Source of the DNA: Galdieria partita
Taxonomy: Eukaryota > Rhodophyta > Bangiophyceae > Galdieriales > Galdieriaceae
Direction of reading: 5' to 3'
DNA: 64,000 bases
Assembly: GCA_025991245.1 (NCBI GenBank)
Contig: BQMJ01000025.1
Coordinates: forward strand, 175,587 to 239,586
Shown here: positions 54,380-64,000 of the stretch, piece after piece
Layout of the letters: each line of letters starts with the position of its first letter
Position numbering within the stretch: the first letter of the stretch is position 1
The notes under the pieces: generated by a model
What the model was told of the DNA's origin: nothing
What the model saw: the letters and a program-made list of their open reading frames with translations, nothing else
Database searches by the model: none
Position numbers and translations under genes: made by a program

Positions 54380-55235
54380 ACTATATGGCGTGTGCACTTT
54401 TGACGTACTCGAAGAGCTCTTCAACGTCACCTTTCCCAATCTCTCTTTGTGATTGCTTTGCTAACACAACTTTGGCTGTAGTTGCTTTGTTAGCACCTGT
54501 TTTGAAGTGTATAAAGTTGTTCTTTTTTAATGAAACTTTAAATTGTTGAATTTAGAGAAGAACTTTTTAGTACGACCAAACTTTGAGGTTTTATGATTTC
54601 GCACTTTTTGAAATACCAACCAAGGCCCGGTTTGGTTTGTTCGTTTCCTGTCAACAACTTGACTTGAACCTCAAAGTCGCTTCCAACTTCCTGTCGAATG
54701 CAACGTAGGTACTGTTGGAGAAATCTTGATCTTTAGTTTCTGGTCTGTTTGAAGGCAGTGACCCTGCGGATTACTGGGGAACCAGTGGGCACAAAGGCTC
54801 CAAATAGTCTTTGAGTTTGAATCTTTGTCCCAATATAGTCTTTCAATGTAACTTGGTTTTTGCAATTGAATTGTACTACTAATTGTTGTCTTGTTAGCAA
54901 CAGATGAGGACTCTCTCTTGTGGAACAATCACCAAGATCGTTTGTAACAGTCGGAGTATATTCTGAGTTGATTCTCTTCGGTTTTTCACAAAAACGATTC
55001 CTGTCATCGACAATTTTTGTCTATTGAGAATCTATTTTCCAAGTGGAGTGGTGAGAGTGGCTCGTGGCAACTGAACTGCCCAGTGCAACTTTGAGTTCCC
55101 CTTTGCAAAAATCGAAGTGAACAGAGTTTGTGCACATACTTTGAATCATCTTTACGTCGTTGTTTGTTAACCTTACTTGACGTGGTCACTGAAGGATGCA
55201 GATGTGCCCAAAACCACAGGTTACATGTGTTCAAA
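54380..55235 (-). pseudogene. Coding-like relic, unassigned
   Basis: Several minus-strand stretches read like protein but do not join into a model. They are LAKQSQREIGKGDVEELFEY with a stop at about 54,386, GSDFEVQVKLLTGNEQTKPG continuing GWYFKKCEIIKPQSLVVL at about 54,550-54,690, and a stretch near 55,040-55,180 open in all three frames. Base composition is closer to genes than to the A-rich DNA that follows. It may be a multi-exon gene of unknown family or, more likely given the broken frames, a decayed one. Confidence 0.3.
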
Positions 55236-56945
55236 CTTGGGAGAAAACGACACTGTTTTAGAAAAGATACTGTTTGAATAGAATCTCTGTTGGTACTTCA
55301 TTATCCTGTCTTTCTGGTGGGAAAGGACAGTCAGATGTATAGTGCACAACTCCTATCAGTAGTAATCAGGAAGGCTGAGAAGCACCAAGTATACCAATTG
55401 ACCACTAAAGACGAATTTATAAAATCATTGTTCGGCATTCTGCATTTCAAACAGCGATTCTTTTGTCAGATTGAATTACTCGACTGAGCAACATTCCTAT
55501 ATATTCACAAGATATTCCAGGATCTTCCTAGGCTACCAAGCAAAATGGAGCAAGAAATGAATATTTTATTTTTGATACCCTTTTTTACTTGAACGATTGA
55601 TCTTCATACTAGTGGAAGCCATTGCTAAAATTTTACTCACGTAGAAATCTAGCTTCCGTGAGTGGATATACGCTGAATTTCGTGATTAGTTACGTATACA
55701 AGAAGAACTCTAACCAACAATTGGTTTGTCATAATGTAAATGTCTGAATGGCAATGTATTGCTCTATTCAATTGATAATAAAAAAACACACATGACACCA
55801 CTTTCCGTTGTTGACAAATTGCCTCATCATTTATACGGAAGCAAGAAAGACGTTTAGCCAACAAAATAAGACAAACATCAACTGCAATATGCATACAACA
55901 AGGTACTCATTGTAAAAGGATAATACTATTGATAAATAGCAAAGAAATTGAATTTTGGCAATTTGCATATATTTTAATCCAATCCAGGAGGGGAGACAAA
56001 CGCAACGTTAGCCACTATCAATCACAAAAGTGTCAACAGAGAGGCTCCAAAGAATCGACACCAATTCTTAAAACATGATAAAGACTAGAATTGGCCATTC
56101 AAGCTTACTAATCAATCAATCGGAACTATTCATGGTTGACAGAGCAGTGTCCAATGCAGTATAGCTATCACCCAACGACCAAAAAAGTAAATTCTCATAT
56201 CGCTCCCTAAGAAACATAGTTTATGAAGAACAACTACAAATAGCTGCTTGTGCGACCAGAGTTTAAAAGAAAAGTTTCAAGCAACCTAGTATCAATCAAA
56301 ACAATCAATAGAGATGCAAGACAAGTGACATGAGAAGCTTTCATTGCGTTGAAAACATGTGTCACAGAAACTTATTGAAGACAACATGTACTTGTGAGAG
56401 TTTCCCATATAAAATTCATTTGAAAGGAGAAAAGGAAAACCAAAAATTTCTTGTAACAACAATGTCAGTTCAAAAGCAAACTACTCAGCCAAAACAAGGA
56501 CAAATAAAATCAAATTGCTAAATTATAGGAAGTCTAGAGGAAGGAAAAGTTTACGAATTTTTATGTAACACAGTGGCGAATTAAAACAACTAGGAAAATA
56601 TACAAAAACGGACCATTCTAAAAAATTCGGAATAAAACACATTAAAACTATAAATTTGTCTATAATGCACAATGCTGAAAGGATTTCCAATTACACTATG
56701 ATGTGAAAGAGAAAAAAAATTAACAGAAAAACAACTGATATAGTACCCGAAAACTACATATTCAAAAACTATTTACACTCAACAAGAAAAAATGCAATTT
56801 TACAATGAAACCTCTATTCTTTACAAGAGACTATATTAGAAAGTGATATCTGTGAAAATAATTGTAGCAAATAACATATAGAACCTTAGTAGATTGTGCT
56901 GCAAATGAAAAAATTGTTGCATTGTAGATTTTACTAGGCTGAATT
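55236..56945. other. Gene-free subtelomeric DNA, becoming A-rich
   Basis: A stretch at about 55,290-55,500 resembles a repeat found again near 58,840 (GGACAGTCAGATGTATAGTGC against GGACATCAGTCGACAATGCA, and CTTTTGTCAGATTGAATTACT against CTTTTGTCAAATTGAAATACT). From about 56,000 the plus strand is strongly A-rich. No gene, RNA or transposon is recognised. Confidence 0.4.
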
Positions 56946-57560
56946 AGGATCCAAGCTGGGTCGTTGGGAAATCCAGTAAGAAGTTATTTGAGTTCACATG
57001 AGGGTCCATTGATTCACTTCCCCCTATTGGCTTTTGGCTGTCATGGGCTGTGTTTTGTTCTACGTAGCCAATTCTCAACGAAATTCAAAAATTTTTCGAA
57101 ATTTTTTTAAAGCAGATATTTGTGGAAAAAAAGTTGTAGAAATTGGTTTGTATATACTAATTTGTGTTTTCTTGTTTCGTATGAACTTTTTCACGATTAG
57201 CCAAGAGTAAGCTCCAACTGTCTAAAAAATGGCTAGAGTGCTATTTATTTGTAAATATAAAAATAATTAGTAGTAGAAATCAACAGCAATGAAGCAATAA
57301 AAAATAGAACTTAGTAAACTCTTCTTTCATAGTCCATTTTCTTCATGAAAAGTTAAGGAAACACCGACGATTACTTCAAAATCTTCCATAGTGCACCTTC
57401 CCATACTTGATATAGTACAAAATTCTTGAGCGAGGTTGCAAGTACACCAGAACAGTGCAAGTTGAGCTTCTCCTGCAACGTCGCCAATATCACAGTATTC
57501 CAAGGTGTGTCAATAACACCGGCGTCCAGTCTCAATCTTGCTCTTGCTCCCCCTATTAAA
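56946..57560 (-). other. Two coding-like composition islands in A-rich DNA
   Basis: Two GC-richer islands stand out: 56,946-57,060 and about 57,365-57,560. On the minus strand the first reads TAHDSQKPIGGSESMDPHVN and ends at a stop after FPTTQLGS. The second reads RLRLDAGVIDTPWNTVILAT and then LKNFVLYQVWEGALWKIL. The second has a faint likeness to the ubiquitin-like header domain of Crinkler proteins. Both islands are also open on the plus strand for some distance, so strand and coding status are unsure. Confidence 0.25.
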
Positions 57561-58800
57561 ACATAGAAATGAATATGTACCTCTGTAGAGGGCAATCTTT
57601 TGATTTCTATTAACGAAGTATCTATTTCAATGCTAGGCAAGTATAAAAAGCAAAAACTATTAAAGTTTCTTATGGTAGAAATGGAAGAGGAAGAATTTCG
57701 AAAAGAGAAAATCACAAACAAAGAGTTTCAAATAGAAAATTTAAGAGAAAAGAGCTAGGGAAAAAACCAACATTTCATGAAATGCATACTAAAACAAACA
57801 CTCAAAGGGTATTTCAAGTTAAGAAAACAAAGAAGATCAAGTTTTACGTAGAGAAAAAGAATAAAATTACAGCAAGACCAATGCCGAAAAATGCTACGCA
57901 GTCATACATTCTTCGAATAGCCACCGCTCAAAGTATAGACTAGCTAAACATAAAGCAAATAGAAAGAGGAAGGATAGTAGACATGATGGAATAACTACGT
58001 CGTCATTGTTTACTATTTCTTTCAGTTGAAGTCATTTTTATGGCATATGTATGGTATGCCTTACTTTTGTTTCTATATGTATACCACCACCAAAGTCGAA
58101 GTATAGTATAAGAAGATACTCACAGAATGAAATAAGCAGTAAACATGTAACGTAAGAAAGTAAAAAACTGATTTATCAAATTGCTAAATGATAAACGCGA
58201 CATCATAAGAAAGCATAAGATGAGACAAAGTTGTACTTTTCAAGCCACTATCAGTGGATTGAGAAAGACTCTGATAGGGTAGATCTATAGTAGTAATACG
58301 GATGCAGAAAATTGAGCCGATTTAGTTTAGCAACATTTCAAATAAATAATGAATTATTTTAGCTCCAAAGAATGAAAACATTTCCCCAAAGCAAGTGTTG
58401 GAGAAAATTCATGATCTATCAATGGCAGTACAATTGTAGAGGTTTTGTTAGGGATAAAGATTATATAGGCGAAATTGAATTGTCACAAATGCATCAACAA
58501 ACAAGACAAAACATCAAAACTATCAAATATGAAACCAACAAAGTAAATCAACATTTGAATCATTTCATTTTTTCCTCATAGCATTGGCTTCACGAGAACG
58601 TAATGGAGTGGAAGCGCACGACATATTGCAGTTTACACTAAAAAATTTTCGGTTTCCTAAGACTCGGTAACTGATTTTCTTGGATATACTTAAAGTTTAA
58701 AAAAAGAACGATAAAAATGGCCAGTTAAAAATTAATCTATAGAGAAAAGAAAGACTTTTAGAGAAAAAGACGCTATCGAAACAGTAGAAGAATTCATTTG
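57561..58800. other. A-rich gene-free DNA
   Basis: This stretch has homopurine-rich runs and no supportable gene. Short frames with Lys/Asn/Gln-rich translations simply reflect the base composition. Confidence 0.4.
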
Positions 58801-61800
58801 TACTACCTGCTCTTCATTAAATTAGTACCACTAATTGTTCTCAGGGTCTGGACATCAGTCGACAATGCAAAAGATAGTAAGAAGAAGTGTCCAAAATGCA
58901 TTTTCAAAGAAAAACCTACCATATTCTCAGTCGAAAACAATTCAGTACTTTTGTCAAATTGAAATACTTGAAAGAAATTTTATATATTTAAGGAGAGAAA
59001 CAAAAACAACAGGATGATTTCAAAGAACAGCCATGAAATTACAACATACTCATGGAGGAAAAGTGAACTTGAGAGATATGTTTCACTTCAAGTCGTCATT
59101 CAAAGCATAGTCAAACTGACATAAAGCATATAATATCGACGATGCTACAGACAAACGTTGAACTTTTGTGGCTCGATTGCTAACTGTTCAATCTATTTGA
59201 GGCTTTTTTATGGAAAAGGCGTGGCTTTCTTTGTCTTAATTATATATACCTACAGTACAATTCGTGTACAATATTATGCCAATCAACATAAAATAGAACA
59301 AAATGGATCCAGTTACCATAAGAAAGCAAAAAAATTCTTTACAAAAAAGGTGTCTGATAAAAGATACCCCATAGTAAAAACCAACAGTTGCACGATTCTA
59401 CTTTTCGAAAAACTGCCGCTTTTCAATATCGAAAACGACCATAGTGAAACAAGCCATGCAATACGTTAGCTGTAAAAATTACCAGATTTATATTTCGTAT
59501 ATCATATTCATAACAAAATTGCTCAGCTCCCCCCTAAAATTAAAAACTTCAATAAAAGTGAAACAAATGGAACAATTGGATATCGCTTACATGCAATACA
59601 AATACAACTGTGGGGATGATTCCCAAAAGATTTCAAAGGAAGAATTACTTTGTCACTCGAGATAAATTAGCAAAATCAAAAAGATCTTCAAGAATGTTGA
59701 CACAATTTCAAAAATATTTAACCCATTCTAAACCACTTAATTTTATACTCTATTAGACTCTTTTACGACGATCTAGTGAATTGAGAAAACCGCATGCTTT
59801 TAGAAAAAGGAATGAAAATTCGTGTGGTTTCAAATAAAAAAAATTGTTTTTCTGAAATCATCCACGGTTCATTAGAAGAGCAATAAAAATATCGTCTCGA
59901 ATAGAGTCTATGAAATAAGAAAGAATTTAGGGAGGTCGACCCAAGTGAAAAAATTGTAGAATTTCAATACATTATTTGTCCTTTACGGCATCAGTACTTC
60001 TAGTTGTTCTCAGGAGTAACCAGTAAGTGGCAATGGGAAGTATAGTAAAAAGAAAAGTAGAACAAATCTCATATAGAAAAAATCAATATATTCTCACCTC
60101 GAACAGTTTTTGCAAATGTGAAATAGAACCTAGGAACGCTTCATTACACATTCAAGGATTATAAGACATAGAACACGCAAGAAAAACAGCAGTAGTACTA
60201 GAAGAGAAATGATCAAACAAGTGAACTTTCTAAAATGTGAACAAAGAGCCTAAACGACAATTGAATCTTCTAGCTCATTCATTCTTAAAACGTAACAATT
60301 GAACAAAAATCTGTGACATAAGAGTGCACACTGAAAAGCCGACAAAGAGATTCAAAATTTGACAATGTAGAGAATAGATACAAGGCGGCTCGAAAAGTTT
60401 ACCAAAACACAAAGTATTGCTTTCGAGAATCTAAGAATAGCATAAGCACTGTTTACTTTTTGCTAAATATGTATACCGATACTATGTTTCAAGTAAGGCT
60501 ACTCAAAGAATGAAGCAAGCAGTGTCTCAAGACCATCAAAAAGCAGAAATGACTTACCGAATGGTTAAATTTTCAATAGCATCGCACCGTAGAATACAAT
60601 AAAATAACCAAATAACAATACTTAGAATTTTGCTATATAAGACAAATTTCTAAAAACGATTCTAACAAGGTAAGGTTCAACCATGAAGATCTTGGCGAAA
60701 CCATTGAAACAAAAGTTTCGAAATTATCCATATTCAAAGCTTATTATTATGTATGCACTGAAGACATCAGCGATCTTAATAAGAAAAATCAATAAACAAA
60801 GAACATCATCTCTACAGTGTAGTAGCTATATAAAAAGAAAAATTCAACGAAAAAGCTACTATGTCACTAATGCATAAAAATTTAAAAAAATTCCAAAACT
60901 TGTGCTACAGTAAAAAAAAAGATTTCACCATTTCATTTTCAGTTCTATTGCATTGGCATTATGAAACGGTATTGAAGAGAAGTTTTTGCAATATATCAAA
61001 GGGGAATAGGCAATTTTCGCATTACCAGTTTAGGACTTTCTTTATACGGTTTACTAATGGAACAATACCAAAACCAATTTTCAAAAAAAGGCATAGAAAA
61101 AACGTTTAGAGAAATAAAAACATGAGAATATATTGAGAAATTTTTAAGTACCAATTGTTCTTTACATCATCGGCACCATGAATCTGTTCTCGTCATGCAG
61201 ATATTTCTCAACCTTGTGAAACAAATTAAAAAAGTTACAGCAATCTGCTCACAGAGAAAAAAAATAAAAAAAATACCTTTGATGAAAGGGAATTTAGTAA
61301 CTATATCACATGAAATAAAGAAGAAAAAACTATTTCTTCTCACTGGAGAAAAAGTAGTAAAAAGAAGAGGTAATTCTTGGATGCAGCAATGAGGACAGCA
61401 CAAAACAAAAAAAGAAAAATGTTACACAGTGACAGATTGCTCTACTGTTGCGACGACTTGTTCGCGTACATTGCTAGCACCTTAGACTAACGTCACCAGA
61501 AGGGTACCATTTAAACGAACCACCTAGAATCTCAATACGATACAAAAGTAGCAGAAAATTTTGCATTCATAATAAAATTTGAACTAAAGAAGGAATGTAA
61601 AAAACTAACTCCAGTTTTCAATCCAAAAAAAGTTTAAACAAAATGTAGCTGACAGAAAACCGAACTTGGTCAGTAGCACAGCAAGCAAAAAAAAAAAACA
61701 ATACGTAACTATTCTTTGGCAGGAAAACTTAAATAAGAAAACAGACATAAACAAATCACTCTGCCCACTCCTACTTTGAGCCTACTAGAGCTCAGTGAAT

Positions 61801-62450
61801 TGAAAAACTAGGTATGTCCAGGACGAAAGCAACAAGCAATTTTTCGTCATTTTGGTTTTATAATACTTCATTAGGGTATACTATCAAGTCAAATATGCAT
61901 ACTTACCTAAAAGTTCAAATACTATTGGAAGATATTAACAGGGTGATTCAAGGTAAATTCATCCAATATAAGAAAGCAAAAGGATGCTTCGCCAATTAGC
62001 TTCGGCACACATAAAACACGAAGCAAAATATCATAATATGAAAAAAAAAACAATTAATTTGCAATGAGTCAATCAAGAACGAAGGTAATGATGCTAACAA
62101 TAACAAAAAAGAAACCATTTAAAAAAATGCTCACAATTTCTAAACAGCTCAAAATTTCGAATTATTGCAAAACAACAGAGAAATTCCTTAACTCAAAAGG
62201 GCCTTGAATTAAAAATAGCATCCTAAAATTTTAACTAAATACCCGTAGCAAACAACAAATGCAAACATACGCAGAAATAGCACACAAGGCAAGTCATTTG
62301 ATCGTTCGCAAAACAAGTAGCACAGATTGAGAAGTAATTACCTTTACAAGACCAAAAGCAAAATTGAAGGTCCTGATAGAACCAATTCGTTTTCTTTCTC
62401 CAATGCATCGAGATAACCACGAACCTGATAAATGTTCAAATACGAATGGT
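58801..62450. repeat. Diverged tandem subtelomeric repeat, about 1.17 kb period
   Basis: The landmark TTGTTCTCAGG recurs at about 58,836 and 60,005 (TTGTTCTCAGG A) and in altered form at about 61,184 (CTGTTCTCGTC), spacing 1,169 and about 1,180 bp. Each time it follows a TTA/ATTAGTACCA-like or CATCAGTAC-like stretch and precedes an A-rich tract with a TATTCTCA motif. The units are heavily diverged. A related piece about 3.5 kb (three periods) to the left lies at 55,290. No gene is seen within the units. Confidence 0.5.
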
Positions 62451-62774
62451 CTAGTACAGGGCAATGGTAATTTTTCTTATGAGGATTACTAAGTTATATT
62501 ACTTTTTCTTATCAAAAAACACAAACCATAGAAAGATATTAACAGGATAGAAAAAGAAACATTCATCCATCAGAATAAAGCGAAAGGATCCCTCACCCAA
62601 TGAATACGGCTTCACAAGAATAAGTAAAAAACAAAAAAAAAGCTTTAATAAATGGCTCTGCAACAAAATCAATGAAAAACGAGTGTTTCAAGGTAACAAT
62701 CATCCCAAAAAATATTTCAATCACGCAAACTGCTTCAAATTTTAAATTAACACAACACGACATAAAAATGTCTA

Positions 62775-63455
62775 AACAAAAGAAGGACAATCAGTAGCTA
62801 AAAGAAAAATATAATCTTTCTCTTTTCGTTTCCAAGTATTCATGCAATATATCTCAAATACAAATATAATGGAAAAATAACCCAGAAGAACAGTCTCCAA
62901 AACGCCACCAAACACTCAGTGAAATTTGCGACTAATTATACTAGACTAAAGGCAAACGAAGAGGCTTGATAGAATTAAGAAACTTTCGTTTACAAAGCAG
63001 TTAAGAGAAAAATTGCACTAAATTGCAAAATATGTGTAGGCTGGCAGAAGGGAGTGGGCATTTTTCTTTCTTATTCAGGTTTTACTGAGGGATTATTATT
63101 GGGTACATAAAAACGCCTCAACAAAAGAAGGACAAACACCAGTTAAAAGAAAAATATAAACTTTCTCTATTCGCTTCCAAGTATTTATGAAATATACCTC
63201 AAATACAAATATAAGAGAAATATATCACACAAGAAAGGTAACCAGGACACCAAAAAACACACAGTAAAATTTATGACACATTATACTAGACCAAAAAAAT
63301 GTGAGGGGCTCGATACAATTAAGGGACTTCCGTTTGAAATACAACTATGATAAAAACATGCAGTAAATTGTAAAATATGTGTAGGCCGACAGGAAGAAGT
63401 TGGCATTTTTCTTTCTTATCCAGGTTTTACTGAGGGTTTATTATTAGGGTCTACT
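62775..63455. repeat. Tandem subtelomeric repeat, two copies of about 346 bp
   Basis: Copy 1 starts near 62,781 and copy 2 near 63,126 (both AGAAGGACAA). Shared landmarks are AAAAGAAAAATATAA, TTTCTCT, TTCCAAGTATT, CTCAAATACAAATATAA, AAATATGTGTAGGC and GGCATTTTTCTTTCTTAT followed by CAGGTTTTACTGAGGG. Each copy ends in a degenerate telomere-like stretch (GAGGGATTATTATTGGGT, GAGGGTTTATTATTAGGGT). Copy 2 runs straight into the terminal array. Confidence 0.85.
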
Positions 63456-63461
63456 TGTGGT

Positions 63462-64000
63462 TTACTATTGGGGTTATTTAGGGTTTATTAGGGTTTATTA
63501 GGGTTTATTAGGGTTTATTAGGGTTTATTAGGGTTTATTTAGGGTTTATTAGGGTTTATTTAGGGTTTATTAGGGTTTATTAGGGTTTATTAGGGTTTAT
63601 TTAGGGTTTATTAGGGTTTATTAGGGTTTATTAGGGTTTATTTAGGGTTTATTTAGGGTTTATTTAGGGTTTATTAGGGTTTATTTAGGGTTTATTTAGG
63701 GTTTATTAGGGTTTATTTAGGGTTTATTTAGGGTTTATTAGGGTTTATTAGGGTTTATTTAGGGTTTATTAGGGTTTATTAGGGTTTATTAGGGTTTATT
63801 TAGGGTTTATTAGGGTTTATTTAGGGTTTATTAGGGTTTATTAGGGTTTATTTAGGGTTTATTAGGGTTTATTTGGGTTTATTAGGGTTTATTTAGGGTT
63901 TATTAGGGTTTATTTAGGGTTTATTAGGGTTTATTAGGGTTTATTAGGGTTTATTTAGGGTTTATTAGGGTTATTTAGGGTTTATTAGGGTTTATTTAGG
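63462..64000 (+). repeat. Telomere-like terminal array of mixed 10- and 11-nt units
   Basis: From about 63,462 to the window end the sequence is made of TTTATTAGGG and TTTATTTAGGG in irregular order, with rare variants (TTTATTTGGG near 63,866; a shortened GGGTTATTTAGGG near 63,465 and 63,970). The G-rich strand runs 5' to 3' toward the window end, as expected for a right-hand telomere. Each unit equals a TTAGGG or TTTAGGG core plus TTTA. It has no coding potential. Confidence 0.9.

Noticed and set aside
56000-63400. Many short Lys/Asn-rich open frames in the subtelomere
   Set aside because: Their composition follows the A-rich strand; none has family features or splice-linked partners.
1-64000. 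CRISPR arrays, tRNA or rRNA genes, insertion sequences, retrotransposons
   Set aside because: I looked for spaced direct repeats, cloverleaf elements, transposase or reverse-transcriptase motifs and long terminal repeats, and saw none.

Overview
The window is nuclear DNA of a eukaryote with a very compact genome: many short introns (about 38-86 nt, GT..AG), short intergenic gaps, genes that touch or overlap, and AT-rich sequence. Plastid-type proteins (CYP38/TLP40-like cyclophilin, RseP/ARASP-like site-2 protease, G6PDH with a long presequence) together with this intron style suggest a unicellular red alga, most likely Galdieria-like (Cyanidiophyceae). This is inference; no rRNA or plastid marker is present. 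The right edge runs into a telomere-like array, so the window reads as about 33 kb of core genes followed by about 30 kb of subtelomere.

Core region, 1-33,177. In order: an unidentified gene cut by the left edge (-); SRP9 (-); a PHO84-type phosphate transporter (+); an Era-type GTPase (-); a plastid-type site-2 protease (-); a small membrane protein (-); RAD51 (+); G6PDH (-); a Pumilio protein (+); an SNM1/DCLRE1-type nuclease (-); a ubiquitin-specific protease (+); a PHD/DNMT3-type cytosine methyltransferase (-); an extended-synaptotagmin-like SMP-C2-C2-PLAT protein (-); a P-loop polynucleotide-kinase-like protein (+); a coiled-coil protein (-); a gene model that fuses a ubiquitin-like domain to a bZIP (-); APC1 (+); a CYP38-like cyclophilin (-); NFU1 (-); and a SAS-6 homologue (+). 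I rebuilt exon joins from splice signals and reading phase; most models close in frame with lengths typical of their families.

Subtelomere, 33,178-64,000. After SAS-6 gene density collapses. Four intact large genes at 36.8-52.9 kb encode proteins with an N-terminal P-loop ATPase and a C-terminal PD-(D/E)XK-nuclease-like module. They fall into three types, here A (two copies, head to head in inverted orientation), C (one, with a SAM-like tail) and B (one, spliced). Type B resembles the Crinkler/RHS NTPase-REase class by its DEHNAL Walker B and FQVS nuclease strand. Around them lie truncated or nonsense-bearing copies, a chimeric B/A junction, duplicated intergenic blocks of 1-2 kb, and a sequence tract identical between the two A genes that suggests gene conversion. 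This rapidly rearranging NTPase-nuclease family is the most unusual system in the window.

From about 53 kb the sequence decays into old repeat copies and coding-like relics, then A-rich gene-free DNA with diverged tandem repeats (about 1.17 kb and about 346 bp periods). It ends in an irregular 10/11-nt telomere-like array (units TTTATTAGGG and TTTATTTAGGG) whose G-rich strand points to the chromosome end.
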